Shown piece after piece: positions 34,038-43,220 of a stretch of 64,000 bases of DNA. Under the pieces are notes generated by a model, which searched no databases, had not been told where the DNA came from, and saw nothing but the letters and a program-made list of their open reading frames with translations. Numbering within the stretch: position 1 is the first letter of the stretch; every line of letters starts with the position of its first letter. Source of the DNA: JACVRW01 sp963728495 (GTDB taxonomy: Bacteria > Actinomycetota > Thermoleophilia > Solirubrobacterales > Thermoleophilaceae); NCBI GenBank assembly GCA_963728495.1, contig CAVSKI010000007.1, positions 626,877 to 690,876 of the forward strand, given 5' to 3'. A program made the translations under genes and the position numbers.

Positions 34038-35255
34038 ATGGCGGAGAACCGCGGAGTTGCCTACATGGGCACCGGCAAGGTGGAGGTCCAAGACATCGAC
34101 TTCCCCACCTTCGAGCTTCAGGACGGACCGGGTGTCAACCCGGACAACGTGGGCCGTGCGCTTCCACACGCAGCGATCCTCAGGGTCGTGTCCACCAACA
34201 TCTGTGGCTCCGACCAGCACATGGTCCGCGGTCGTACCACCGCTCCAGAAGGCCTGATTCTCGGGCACGAGATCACCGGCGAGGTGATCGAGACCGGCCG
34301 GGACGTCGAGTTCATCAAGGAGGGCGACCTCTGCTCGGTGCCCTTCAACATCGCGTGCGGTCGTTGTGAACGGTGCAAGACCGGCGACACCGGCGTATGC
34401 CTGAACGTCAACCCCGACCGGCCCGGCTCCGCCTACGGGTACGTCGACATGGGCGGCTGGGTGGGCGGCCAGGCGGAGTACGCGCTGGTGCCCTACGCGG
34501 ACTGGAATCTCTTGAAGTTCGCGGACAAGGAACAGGCGATGGAGAAGATCGTCGACCTGACCATGCTGTCGGACATCTTCCCGACCGGTTTCCACGGAGC
34601 GAAGACGGCGGGAATCGGCCCGGGCGACACCGCCTACATCGCTGGTGCCGGGCCCGTGGGCTTGGCCGCGGCGCATTCCGCCCAGCTGCTGGGCGCCTCG
34701 GTGGTGATCGTGGGCGACCTGATCCCCGAGCGCCTCGAGCAGGCCCGCTCATTCGGTTGCGAGACGATCGACGTGTCGAAGGGCGACCCGCGCGATCAGA
34801 TCGAGGAGCTGCTGGGCGTGCCGGAGGTCGACGGCGCCGTCGACGCGGTGGGCTTCGAGGCCCGCGGTCACGGTGACGGTTCGGGCGAAGAGGCTCCCGC
34901 GACCGTCCTGAACTCCGTTATGGACATCACCCGGGCGGCCGGCAAGCTCGGCATCCCCGGCCTGTACGTGACGGGCGACCCCGGCGCCGTCGACGACGCC
35001 GCCAAGGAGGGCTCGCTCTCGATCCGGATCGGACTCGGCTGGGCGAAGTCGCAGTCGTTCACCACCGGACAGTGCCCGGTGATGCGCTACCACCGCGGAT
35101 TGATGGAGATGATCCTGCACGACAAGGCCCAGATCGCCAAGGCCGTGAACGCCACGGTGATCACGCTCGACGAGGCACCGGAGGGCTACCAGGACTTCGA
35201 CAAGGGAGCGGCCAAGAAGTACGTGCTCAACCCGCACGGTTTGATCGCCGCCTGA
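34038..35255 (+). CDS. fdhA: Glutathione-independent formaldehyde dehydrogenase
   Basis: This 405-residue zinc-dependent medium-chain dehydrogenase oxidises formaldehyde to formate with bound NAD. Catalytic zinc ligands are Cys56 and His77 (VSTNICGSDQHMVRGRTTAP, then LILGHEITGEVIETGRDVEF). The structural zinc loop is CGRCERCKTGDTGVC. The FDH-specific segment YGYVDMGGWVGGQAEYALVP and the insert GFEARGHGDGSGEEAPATVL match the Pseudomonas-type enzyme closely. The Rossmann loop is YIAGAGPVGLAAAHSAQLLG. The ATG at 34038 follows a strong GGAAGAGGAG ribosome site; upstream in-frame codons lack one. It is convergent with the acyl-CoA ligase. Confidence 0.95.
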   Translation: MAENRGVAYMGTGKVEVQDIDFPTFELQDGPGVNPDNVGRALPHAAILRVVSTNICGSDQHMVRGRTTAPEGLILGHEITGEVIETGRDVEFIKEGDLCSVPFNIACGRCERCKTGDTGVCLNVNPDRPGSAYGYVDMGGWVGGQAEYALVPYADWNLLKFADKEQAMEKIVDLTMLSDIFPTGFHGAKTAGIGPGDTAYIAGAGPVGLAAAHSAQLLGASVVIVGDLIPERLEQARSFGCETIDVSKGDPRDQIEELLGVPEVDGAVDAVGFEARGHGDGSGEEAPATVLNSVMDITRAAGKLGIPGLYVTGDPGAVDDAAKEGSLSIRIGLGWAKSQSFTTGQCPVMRYHRGLMEMILHDKAQIAKAVNATVITLDEAPEGYQDFDKGAAKKYVLNPHGLIAA

Positions 35256-35292
35256 CCCGGCGGCCACCGCTGGGACCGGCTCGAGCCGCGGC

Positions 35293-36927
35293 TTACTGGG
35301 AGGAGGCCGCCGGCTCGAGCCGCTCCAGGCGGCCTTCCTCGAGCCGGCTGCGCAGCACCTTCTTGTCGAACTTGCCGACGCTCGTCTTCGGGACCTCGTC
35401 CACGATGGCCAGCTCGTCGGGGAGCCACCATTTCGCCACCCGCTCCGAGAGGTGCTCGCGTAGCTCCTCGAGGGTGATCTCAGCGTCCTCCTCGGGCACC
35501 ACGCAGGCGAGCGGGCGCTCACCCCAGCGTTCGTGCGGCACGGCGATCACCGCGGCCTCCTGCACCGCTGGGTGGGCCATGATCTCGACCTCCAGCTCGA
35601 CCGACGAGATCCACTCTCCGCCCGACTTGATCACGTCCTTGGCGCGGTCACTGATCATGATGTAGCCGCGCTCGTCGATCGCCGCGATGTCTCCCGTGCG
35701 CAGCCAGCCGGCGTTGAATTTCGCCTCGCTCTCGTCGTCGCGGAAGTACTGGCGAGCGACCCACGGCCCGCGCGCCTCGAGCTCGCCGGTGGACTGGCCG
35801 TCCCACGGCACCTCGTTGCCGTCGTCGTCGACGATGCGGACCTCGACCAGCGGCGAGGGGCGCCCCGCTGTGGCCCGGTAGCGCCAGTGCTCGTCGCCCT
35901 CGGCGTCTCCCGGCGGGCGGGCCACGGAGCCGAGCGGGCTCGTCTCCGTCATGCCCCAGGCCTGGACGATGCGAAGTCCGTGACTCTGCTCGAGCTCCTG
36001 CATCAGAGCGAGCGGCACGGCCGAGCCTCCGGAGATCACGAGCCGCATGGCGGACAGGTCCGGCTGGTGCTCGTCGGCGTAGCGCAACAGGTCCATCCAG
36101 ATGGTTGGCACCGCCGCCGAGAACGTCACACGCTCCTCCGTGATGAGCGTGCAGAGCGCCTCGGCGCTCAGATCCGAGCCGGGCATGACCAGGTCCGCGC
36201 CGGTGGCCGCGGAGCCGTAGGGAATGCCCCAGGCGTTGGCGTGAAACATCGGCACCACGGGCATCACGCGATCGTCGGCGCGCAGGGCCATCGAGTCGGC
36301 CATGCACTGGCCCAGGGCGTGCAGCAGCTTCGAGCGGTGGGAGTACAGGACCCCCTTCGGGTTCCCCGTGGTGCCGCTGGTGTAGCAGAGGCCGGCGGCC
36401 TGGCGGTCGTCGAGCTCGGGGTAGTCGAAGCCCTCGCTCTGCGCGGCGAGCAGGTCCTCGTAGCTCAGCGCGTTGGGGAGCGAGCCGGTGTCCGCGTCGC
36501 CGACGACGAGGTAGTGCTCGACCGTCTCGAAGGTCGGGGCCAGCTCCGCGAGCACGGGCACGAGCGAGCCGTCCACCACGATCACGCGGTCCTCGGCGTG
36601 GTTGACGATGTAGGTGAGCTGCTCGGCGAATAGGCGCACGTTCAGTGTGTGCAGAACGGCGCCCATGCAGGGGACGGCCAGGTAGGCCTCGAGGTGCTCG
36701 CGCGAGTTCCACATGAAGGTGGCCACCCGGTCACCGGGACCGACGCCCAGGTCCGCCAGCGCGGAGGCCAGGCGGTCGGCGCGCTCCACCACCTCGCCGT
36801 AGTTCGCGCGGCTGCGCTCGCCGTCGCGGACGCTGACGATCTCGCTGTCGCCGTAGAGCCTGCACATACGGTCGCGCACGTGCTGCAGCGTGAGCGGGAA
36901 GTCGTGCTGCATCAGCCCCTCGAGCAT
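35293..36927 (-). CDS. Long-chain fatty-acid CoA ligase (ANL superfamily)
   Basis: The 544-residue adenylate-forming ligase has the P-loop motif A3 GLCYTSGTTGNPKGVLYSHR. MPVVPMFHANAWGIPYGSAA is followed by A5 IVQAWGMTETSPLGSV. The hinge Asp is in WLRTGDIAAIDERGYIMISD, then RAKDVIKSGGEWISSVELEV. The C-terminal catalytic Lys is in VPKTSVGKFDKKVLRSRL. The order matches the AlkK/medium- to long-chain acyl-CoA synthetase subgroup. It activates fatty acids as CoA thioesters with ATP. It is convergent with fdhA across 37 bases. Near it, the palindrome CGGCTCGAGCCG occurs twice (35277-35288 and 35311-35322), the second inside its final codons. Confidence 0.93.
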   Translation of the reverse strand: MLEGLMQHDFPLTLQHVRDRMCRLYGDSEIVSVRDGERSRANYGEVVERADRLASALADLGVGPGDRVATFMWNSREHLEAYLAVPCMGAVLHTLNVRLFAEQLTYIVNHAEDRVIVVDGSLVPVLAELAPTFETVEHYLVVGDADTGSLPNALSYEDLLAAQSEGFDYPELDDRQAAGLCYTSGTTGNPKGVLYSHRSKLLHALGQCMADSMALRADDRVMPVVPMFHANAWGIPYGSAATGADLVMPGSDLSAEALCTLITEERVTFSAAVPTIWMDLLRYADEHQPDLSAMRLVISGGSAVPLALMQELEQSHGLRIVQAWGMTETSPLGSVARPPGDAEGDEHWRYRATAGRPSPLVEVRIVDDDGNEVPWDGQSTGELEARGPWVARQYFRDDESEAKFNAGWLRTGDIAAIDERGYIMISDRAKDVIKSGGEWISSVELEVEIMAHPAVQEAAVIAVPHERWGERPLACVVPEEDAEITLEELREHLSERVAKWWLPDELAIVDEVPKTSVGKFDKKVLRSRLEEGRLERLEPAASSQ

Positions 36928-37263
36928 CTGGCCCTCCTCGGGTTCGGTGGGGTCGCAGTCTTAGCACTCCGGGCGATGATGCACTGACCGTGGCGGCGCC
37001 TGGTAGCTGACGCATCCATTGGGTGCGGAATCGCCACGAGGGCGACTCGCGCCTGGGTCGCGCGCACGACACAGCCAACATCGCCCGTCCGCCTCCGTTC
37101 GGCTGGTTCAAGCCCCAGGCAGCGGATGTCGATAGACCTTGGACAACCGAACTGCCGCGGGAGTATCGAGCTAGGGCCACGTTTGTAGGCCGCCCTGGCC
37201 GGAAGTTCCCACAAGACAGCCGTTTGCAGCCCTCGGAGAGTCTCCACCTGAAGGGTTTCGCTG
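36928..37263. other. Divergent intergenic region (336 bases)
   Basis: This lies between the acyl-CoA ligase start (36927, minus) and the DUF3494 surface protein start (37264, plus). It must carry both promoters. No coding reading with recognisable motifs and no riboswitch class I know was seen. The last 40 bases contain a possible ribosome site (CTGAAGGG) near the ATG. Confidence 0.45.
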
Positions 37264-38818
37264 ATGTCTGTTTTCCTGTTCTCGTCCCGTCGTTCTTGTC
37301 TTGCCCTGCGGACCCGGGCGGCCGGCGCTCTCACCGCCTCGCTGTCTGCATTGCTGCTGGCGTTGATCTTCGCCGCCTCGGCCCTGGCGGCCGAGCCCGT
37401 GGACATGGGCGACGCCCACGACTTCTCGGTGCTGGGCAACGCGGTTACGAGCACCGGCCCCACGGCGATGTCCGACAACCTGGGCGCTTCGACGCTGACC
37501 GGCACCCCGATTGTGCTCGGACAGACGTACCTCGGCAGCGCGGCCGACGCGGCCAAGGCCGACATGAACGATGCGTTCGCAGAGGCGATGATGCCTAATA
37601 GCACCGGCGCGCTGGTTGCCGACCCCAGCGGGCTGACACTGGGACCGGGTGTATACAGCGCGTCGGCAGCGGTCGCCCTCCCGGCGAGCGGCATATTGAC
37701 GCTCAGCGGTGACTCCGACGACGTTTTCATCTTCCAGCTTGGCGCGGCGCTCACGCTGGGCGCCAGCGCGGAGGTAAGGATGGCGGGCGGGGCCGATGCC
37801 TGCAACGTGTTCTGGGCGGTCACCGGCGCGACCAACGTCGGCGCGAACGCGAAGTTCGCCGGCACCGTGTTGGGCTTTGGCGCCGTCGGCGTGGGGGCGA
37901 GCGCGCGTGTGGATGGACGCGTGATGGCCAACAACGCCATCACCCTGGACGCAAACGCCATTCGCACGGCGTGCTCGGACACGATAGTCGTGCCCGGTCC
38001 GATCGGTCCGCCCGGTCCGGCCGGTCCGGCCGGTGCCGACGGTCCTGCCGGACCTGCCGGTCTCACTGGTCCTGCCGGACCTGCCGGTCTCACTGGTCCT
38101 GCCGGACCTGCCGGTCTCACTGGTCCTGCCGGCCTGCCGGCGCTGACGGCGCTGACGGCGACGACGGCCTCATCGGTCTCACCGGCCTTACCGGCCTCAT
38201 GGGCGCCACCGGCCTGACCGGAGCCAACGGCGTAACCGGCCCGACCGGCGCCACCGGCCCTGACGGCAACGACGGCGCCACCGGCAGGCTGCCGGCGCCA
38301 CCGGCACTGCCGGCGACGACGGCGACGACGGCGACGACGGCCTCATCGGTCTCACCGGCCTTACCGGCCTCATGGGCGCCACCGGCCTGAACGGAGCCGA
38401 CGGCCGCATGGGCCCGGCCGGTCCCGCGGGCCCTGCCGGCGTCTCTCCGGTAGCCGATACGACGACGCTGTGCGTGACCAATAGGGCCGGCCGCCTCAAG
38501 GTCCGCCCAGGTGGATTGGTCAGGTGGACGATCGTCGTGAAGAACTGTGGCGACCGCGCCGCTTCCGGGGTCTCGGTCACCGATCACCTGCGCAAGGGCG
38601 CTAGCGTCAAGACCCGTGGCGGCGCCACCCTGGTCCGCCGTAGCCTGAAATGGAAGACAGGCACCCTCGCGCCCGGCGCGCGCAAGACCTACAGGATCAC
38701 CACCCGGTTCAGCCCGAACGCCCGGACCGGTAGGTACATCAACCGGGCCACGGCCGACGGCGACAACACCCAACCCAGCACCGGGCAGGGCTCGACCACC
38801 GTCAAGTCCGGGTTCTAG
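37264..38818 (+). CDS. Secreted DUF3494 (ice-binding-like) - collagen-like - DUF11 surface protein (two frameshifts)
   Basis: A signal peptide ends near residue 42 (LLLALIFAASALAAEPVDMG). Residues about 47-240 are a DUF3494 beta-helix: DFSVLGNAVTSTGPTAMSDN, GVYSASAAVALPASGILTLS, FIFQLGAALTLGASAEVRMA and ADACNVFWAVTGATNVGANA. Then comes a collagen-like Gly-X-Y part (GPAGPAGLTGPAGPAGLTGP and onward) of about 150 residues. The C-terminus is a DUF11-like domain (VSPVADTTTLCVTNRAGRLK, VRWTIVVKNCGDRAASGVSV). The frame shifts near 38131 and 38285, both inside the Gly-X-Y repeats, and joining the three frames gives one protein of about 517 residues. DUF3494 proteins include ice-binding proteins and adhesins; which this is cannot be read. 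Confidence 0.8.
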
Positions 38819-38828
38819 TCACGCAGCC

Positions 38829-38854
38829 GCGGGGCGGCCTACCAGCCGCCCCGC
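38829..38854 (+). terminator. Strong stem-loop after the DUF3494 gene
   Basis: A perfect 10-base inverted repeat, GCGGGGCGGC / GCCGCCCCGC with a 6-base loop (CTACCA), begins 11 bases after the stop at 38818. Only a short T run (TTT) follows, 6 bases downstream. It lies between convergent genes and can serve both strands. Confidence 0.75.
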
Positions 38855-38923
38855 TCGTGATTTGGGGCCAGCCGCGGCCCCGAACCCCCGGTGCGTGAGA
38901 GCCGGCATCGCGCCGGAAGCCTG

Positions 38924-41758
38924 CTAGCCGCAGCCGGTGTTGTTGCCGCATGACGAGCACGTGTAACAGCTGCCCGTGCGCTGCATCATCCCGCCGCACT
39001 GAGCGCAAGCCGGGCCCAGGTCGAGGCCCTGCAGCCTGGCCGGGATCGCCGGGGGCTCGTCGGTCAGCGCGGCCGCCGCCGGCTTTGCCTCGGCCGTATG
39101 GCCATTGCCGCCGTTCGTCGCGCCGTTCGTGGGCTCGGGCTCATCGCCCTCTGCCGCCGGCCCTGCCGTGTCGCCGCGCATCAGCGCCTCCTGGGAGGCC
39201 TTGCGGGCCCGCACCTCGGCGGTGAGGATCCCGAGCTCCTCGTGGAGGTCGGCGTCGCCGTACCGGGAGGCCAGCCAGCGCATGATGTAGTCGGGCATCG
39301 ACTTGGCGAACGGGATCTCCGGGTTGCCGGTGTAGCCCTCCGGCTCGAAGCGCATGTAGGCGAACTTGCGCACCAGTGTCTCCAGCGGCACGCCGTACTG
39401 GAGGCCGATCGAGATGGCCGTGGCGAACGCGTTCATCAGGCCCTTGATGGTGGAGCCCTCCTTGCCCACGTCCGTCAGGAAGACCTCGCCGATCGAGCCG
39501 TCCTCGTACTCGCCCGCGGTGATGTAGCCCTCGTGGCCGCCCACGGAGAACTTATGCGTGAGCGAATGGCGCTCGCGTGGCATGCGCCGGCGCGTGGGCC
39601 GGGCCGGCTCGACGGGCGCGGTCTCGACGAGCACCGGCTCGTCCTTGTTCTCGCCCGCGTCGGTCTTGAGAGCCTGCGCGGTCTTCGAGCCGTCGCGGTA
39701 GATCGCGAGCGCCTTGAGGCCCAGCCTCCAGCCGTCCAGGTAGACGCCGGCGATGTCCTCGACCGAGACCGACTCGGGCAGGTTGACCGTCTTCGAGATC
39801 GCCCCCGAGAGAAACGGCTGGGCCGCGGCCATCATCTTGATGTGGCCCATGGGCGAGATCGCTCGCTCTCCCACCGCCACGTCGAACACCGGCAGGTGCT
39901 CCTCGCGCAGGCCGGGCGCGCCCACGATCGTCGCGTGCTCGGCGAGGTGGGCCTCGATCTGCTCGATCTCCTGGGCCGAATAGCCGAGCGTCTCCAGCGC
40001 CAGCGGCACCGTGCGGTTGACGATCGTCATCAGCCCGCCGCCCACCAGCTCCTTGAACTTGACGAGCGAGAAGTCGGGCTCGATGCCCGTGGTGTCGCAG
40101 TCCATGAGGAACGAGATCGTTCCCGTGGGGGCGAGCACGGTGGCCTGGGAGTTGCGATAGCCGTTGATGGCTCCGATGTCGATCGCCTCGTCCCATGAGC
40201 GCCGAGCCGCATCGAGCAGGCTCGGGTCCGCGCACAGCGAGTGATCGATCTCATAGGCCGCCTGGCGGTGCTTGCGCATCACGTGCATGTGCGGATCGCG
40301 GTTCTCCTCGAAGCGCTCGTAGGCACCGATGGCTCCGGCGACCTCGGCCGAGGTGCGGTACGCGCGGCCGGTCATGAGCGCGGTGATCGCGCCGCACAGC
40401 GCGCGGCCCTCGTCGGAGTCGTAGGCCACGCCGTTGGCCATCAGAAGGGCGCCCAGGTTGGCGTAGCCCATGCCGAGCTGGCGGAAGGCACGCGCGTTGA
40501 CGCCGATCTCCTCGGTCGGATAGCTCGACGGCCCCACGACGATCTCCTGGGCCAGGATCACGATGTCCACGGCGTGCTCGAAGGCCTCGACGTCCACGGT
40601 GCCATCGGCCTGGCGGAACTTCATGAGGTTGAGCGAGGCCAGGTTGCACGCCGAGTCGTCGACGTGCATGTACTCCGAGCACGGGTTGGAGGCGTTGATG
40701 CGACCCGAGTTCGGGCAGGTGTGCCACTCGTTGATCGTCGTGTCGTACTGAACGCCCGGATCGGCGCAGCGCCAGGCGGCGTCGGCGATCTGCTTCAGCA
40801 GGTCGCGGGCCTCCACGCGCGCGAGAACCGAGCCGTCCACCCGCGCCGTGAGCTCCCACTCCTCATCGCGCTCGGCGCGCTCCATGAACTCGTCGGTGAT
40901 GCGCACCGAGTTGTTGGCGTTCTGGTACTGGATCGAGGCGAAGGCCTCGGAATCGAGGCGCATGTCGAAGCCGGCGTCGCGCAGGGCGAGCGCCTTCTCC
41001 TCCTCGCGCGCCTTGCACCAGATGAAGTCGAGGATGTCCGGATGGTCGATGTCGAGCACGACCATCTTGGCCGCGCGGCGCGTCTTGCCGCCTGACTTGA
41101 TCGTGCCCGCCCAAGCGTCGGCCCCGCGCATGAAGGAGACCGGCCCGGAGGCAAAGCCGCCCTTCGACAGGTGCTCCTTCGAACCGCGGATGCGCGACAG
41201 GTTGATCCCCGAGCCCGACCCGCCGCGGAAGATCATGCCCTCCCGGGTGTTCCAGTCGAGGATCGACTCGATCGTGTCCTCCACGGAGAGGATGAAGCAG
41301 GCCGAGCACTGCGGATGCTCCTCGAAGCCCACGTTGAACCACACGGGCGAGTTGAAGGCCGCCATCTGGTGCAACAGGATGTGGGTGAGCTCGTGCTCGA
41401 AGGCCTCGGCGTCGTCGTCGGAGGCGAAGTAGCCGCCCTCGTGTCCCCAGCCCGCGATCGTGCCCGCGACGCGGCCGATCATCTGCTTGACCGAGGTCTC
41501 GCGCTCGGGCGAGTCGGCGCGGCCACGGAAGTACTTCTGGGCCACGATGTTCGTGGCGTTCTGCGACCACGTGGAGGGAAACTCGACGCCCCGCTGCTCG
41601 AACGCGGGATCCGCGGGATCGCCGATCACGGCGTCACGGATCTCCCACTCGACGCAGTCGAAGGGGTGCTCGCCCGGCTGCGTGAAGCGCCGCGGAACGC
41701 TGACCCCGTCACCGGTGGCGGTGATGCTCGGGGCGGCGGCGCTACGACTGTCGGACAT
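38924..41758 (-). CDS. nrdJ: Adenosylcobalamin-dependent (class II) ribonucleotide reductase
   Basis: The 944-residue NrdJ starts at ATG 41758 behind a GGAG site. The catalytic barrel includes GWGHEGGYFASDDDAEAF, AFNSPVWFNVGFEEHPQCSA (active-site Cys), FRGGSGSGINLSRIRGSKEH and the thiyl-radical loop SGRINASNPCSEYMHVDDSA. Later come CDTTGIEPDFSLVKFKELVG and the C-terminal zinc-type cysteines (ACAQCGGMMQRTGSCYTCSS, then CGNNTGCG) that regenerate the enzyme. It makes deoxyribonucleotides with or without oxygen but needs B12. The gene starts inside the end of nrdR (17-base overlap), the usual nrdR-nrdJ operon, and is convergent with the surface protein gene. Confidence 0.96.
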   Translation of the reverse strand: MSDSRSAAAPSITATGDGVSVPRRFTQPGEHPFDCVEWEIRDAVIGDPADPAFEQRGVEFPSTWSQNATNIVAQKYFRGRADSPERETSVKQMIGRVAGTIAGWGHEGGYFASDDDAEAFEHELTHILLHQMAAFNSPVWFNVGFEEHPQCSACFILSVEDTIESILDWNTREGMIFRGGSGSGINLSRIRGSKEHLSKGGFASGPVSFMRGADAWAGTIKSGGKTRRAAKMVVLDIDHPDILDFIWCKAREEEKALALRDAGFDMRLDSEAFASIQYQNANNSVRITDEFMERAERDEEWELTARVDGSVLARVEARDLLKQIADAAWRCADPGVQYDTTINEWHTCPNSGRINASNPCSEYMHVDDSACNLASLNLMKFRQADGTVDVEAFEHAVDIVILAQEIVVGPSSYPTEEIGVNARAFRQLGMGYANLGALLMANGVAYDSDEGRALCGAITALMTGRAYRTSAEVAGAIGAYERFEENRDPHMHVMRKHRQAAYEIDHSLCADPSLLDAARRSWDEAIDIGAINGYRNSQATVLAPTGTISFLMDCDTTGIEPDFSLVKFKELVGGGLMTIVNRTVPLALETLGYSAQEIEQIEAHLAEHATIVGAPGLREEHLPVFDVAVGERAISPMGHIKMMAAAQPFLSGAISKTVNLPESVSVEDIAGVYLDGWRLGLKALAIYRDGSKTAQALKTDAGENKDEPVLVETAPVEPARPTRRRMPRERHSLTHKFSVGGHEGYITAGEYEDGSIGEVFLTDVGKEGSTIKGLMNAFATAISIGLQYGVPLETLVRKFAYMRFEPEGYTGNPEIPFAKSMPDYIMRWLASRYGDADLHEELGILTAEVRARKASQEALMRGDTAGPAAEGDEPEPTNGATNGGNGHTAEAKPAAAALTDEPPAIPARLQGLDLGPACAQCGGMMQRTGSCYTCSSCGNNTGCG

Positions 41759-42314
41759 GAACTCTCCTTCGGGGGGAACGATTTTCGGGGGAAAGATCGA
41801 TGCTGCTCTCAGTGCCGGACGGAACGACTTCTTCCTCGATGGCCAGCTGGTCGGCACCCGGAAGCGGGTCCTCCTTGAAGCGGGCCACGACGGCCTCGAG
41901 CTCGTCGAGGTCGGCGAGATTGCGGTAGACCGAGGCAAACTGGATCGCGCTCACCGGATCGACGCGGGCCAGGCCGCGCTCGGCCAGCTCGCCGACTCGG
42001 GCCGCCTCGACCTCGGCGCCGTCGCGGCGCAGCTCGGCGGCGATCCATCCGGCCACGGCTTCGAGCTGTGCGTCGCTCACCGGGCGCCCGCCGGCCGCCC
42101 GAGCCAGCCCGCGCAGGAGCTTCTGGCTGTCGAAGCGCTCGCGTCGCCCGTCGCGCTTGGTCACCATCACGCGCGGCTCCTCGGCGCGCTCGTAGGTGGT
42201 AAAGCGCTCGCCGCACTCCTCGCACTCGCGCCGCCGCCGCACGGCGTCACCCGGCTCCGACAAGCGAGAGTCGACCACGCGGGTGCTGTCGGAGGAGCAG
42301 AACGGACAGTGCAC
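41742..42314 (-). CDS. nrdR: Transcriptional repressor NrdR
   Basis: The 190-residue regulator is read from GTG 42314. The zinc ribbon uses Cys3, Cys6, Cys31 and Cys34 (MHCPFCSSDSTRVVDSRLSE, then RRRECEECGERFTTYERAEE). The ATP-cone follows: RVMVTKRDGRRERFDSQKLL, RGLARAAGGRPVSDAQLEAV, and the end IQFASVYRNLADLDELEAVV. It senses dATP/ATP and represses ribonucleotide reductase genes. At about 190 residues it is some 30 longer than the family norm; the extra tail overlaps the nrdJ start. Two likely NrdR boxes lie just upstream, so the operon is probably autoregulated. Confidence 0.94.
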   Translation of the reverse strand: MHCPFCSSDSTRVVDSRLSEPGDAVRRRRECEECGERFTTYERAEEPRVMVTKRDGRRERFDSQKLLRGLARAAGGRPVSDAQLEAVAGWIAAELRRDGAEVEAARVGELAERGLARVDPVSAIQFASVYRNLADLDELEAVVARFKEDPLPGADQLAIEEEVVPSGTESSIDLSPENRSPRRRVHVRQS

Positions 42315-42324
42315 AAGACGCTCA

Positions 42325-42373
42325 ATTCTACTACCTCTGGTAGTCGAATCCTGCCCGACCGCTACATATTGTG
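42325..42373 (-). promoter_or_regulatory. nrdR-nrdJ promoter region with two NrdR boxes
   Basis: Read on the plus strand, box 1 is CTACCTCTGG (42331-42340), inside the perfect palindrome ACTACC-TCT-GGTAGT (42330-42344). Box 2 is CTACATATTG (42362-42371), continuing TG. The NrdR core as I remember it is CwAtATaTwG; box 2 fits 9 of 10 positions and box 1 fits 6. Their centres are 31 bases apart, about three helical turns, the spacing usual for paired NrdR boxes. A TAGAAT -10-like hexamer (minus strand, 42330-42325) abuts box 1, so binding would block the promoter. Box 1 alone would be weak evidence. Confidence 0.7.
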
Positions 42374-42379
42374 CCCGCT

Positions 42380-43189
42380 CTATGCGACGAGAACGTCGCT
42401 GCGCGCCGCAATCGCGGCAAAGTCCGCCGGGTCGGCCGCCGCCAGCTCGCGCAGGTAGCGCTCGAGGCCGCCGGGCGCCGTGATGTTCAGGAAACGGACG
42501 GGCTCCTCGCTCGGGTTGGAGACCGTGTGCCTGTTGCCCGGCGGCACGAAGGCATAGCTGCCCGGGCCCGCCCGGTGCTCCTCCTCGCCGAGCACCACGC
42601 CGAGGGTGCCCTCCAGCACGTAGAACGAGTCGGTCAGCCGCTCGTGTCGATGAGCGGGCGGCCCCGGGGCGCCGGGACCGAGCTCGAACTCGACCACCGA
42701 GACCGAGCCGAGGCCGTCGTCGGCGCCGGCCAGGATCAGGCCCGCGGCGCCGGGGCCGGGCGCGATTGCCTCGCCCTCCCCGGCGCGCCGCAGCACGCCG
42801 TCGCTCGCCGGGCGGGCGCCTTCGGCGGGCGGGTCGTGCTGGTCGAAGCTCGGGTCGTTGCGGCGCAGCCACTCCTCGAACCCGCAGCCGGGGGCGTGCA
42901 GGTTGATCCAGCGCGCGCCGTCGGTCCGGTAGCGGTGGACGAGCTCGGGCGGGGCCAGCGCGAAGTCGCCGGGACCGAGCACGTGCTCCTCGCGGCCGAG
43001 CAGGACGGTGAGCTCCCCTTCCAGCACGCGGAAGCCGTCGGCGTGGTGATGATGGATGTGGGGCTCCGTTGAGCCGGCGCCCTCCGTTTCGGTGAGCACC
43101 AGTCCCTCGAGGGCGCACTTGATCCGGATGCGCCCGCCGATGTCCTCGCCCTCGCCGGGGCCGAGCAACTGCGGGGTGTCTGCTGTCAT
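42380..43189 (-). CDS. Bicupin protein
   Basis: The 269-residue protein contains two cupin barrels in tandem. The first has PHIHHHHADGFRVLEGELTV, with the His-His-x-Glu metal set, and GPGDFALAPPELVHRYRTDG. The second has PPAHRHERLTDSFYVLEGTL, then VLGEEEHRAGPGSYAFVPPG and NRHTVSNPSEEPVRFLNITA. Bicupins include dioxygenases, sugar isomerases and oxalate enzymes. Nothing here fixes the substrate, and both metal sites look intact. It lies directly upstream of the nrdR promoter on the same strand and 31 bases downstream of the galE-like gene. Function unassigned. Confidence 0.8.
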   Translation of the reverse strand: MTADTPQLLGPGEGEDIGGRIRIKCALEGLVLTETEGAGSTEPHIHHHHADGFRVLEGELTVLLGREEHVLGPGDFALAPPELVHRYRTDGARWINLHAPGCGFEEWLRRNDPSFDQHDPPAEGARPASDGVLRRAGEGEAIAPGPGAAGLILAGADDGLGSVSVVEFELGPGAPGPPAHRHERLTDSFYVLEGTLGVVLGEEEHRAGPGSYAFVPPGNRHTVSNPSEEPVRFLNITAPGGLERYLRELAAADPADFAAIAARSDVLVA

Positions 43190-43220
43190 CGGTTGAGCCT
43201 ACGCCGGGAGGGCGTGAAGC

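Noticed and set aside
36928..37263. Possible riboswitch ahead of the DUF3494 gene
   Set aside because: No cyclic-di-GMP, cyclic-di-AMP or cobalamin riboswitch core was recognisable.
38000..38420. Regularly repeated short units that could suggest a CRISPR array
   Set aside because: The repeats are in-frame Gly-X-Y codons of the collagen-like part, with no spacer diversity and no cas genes.
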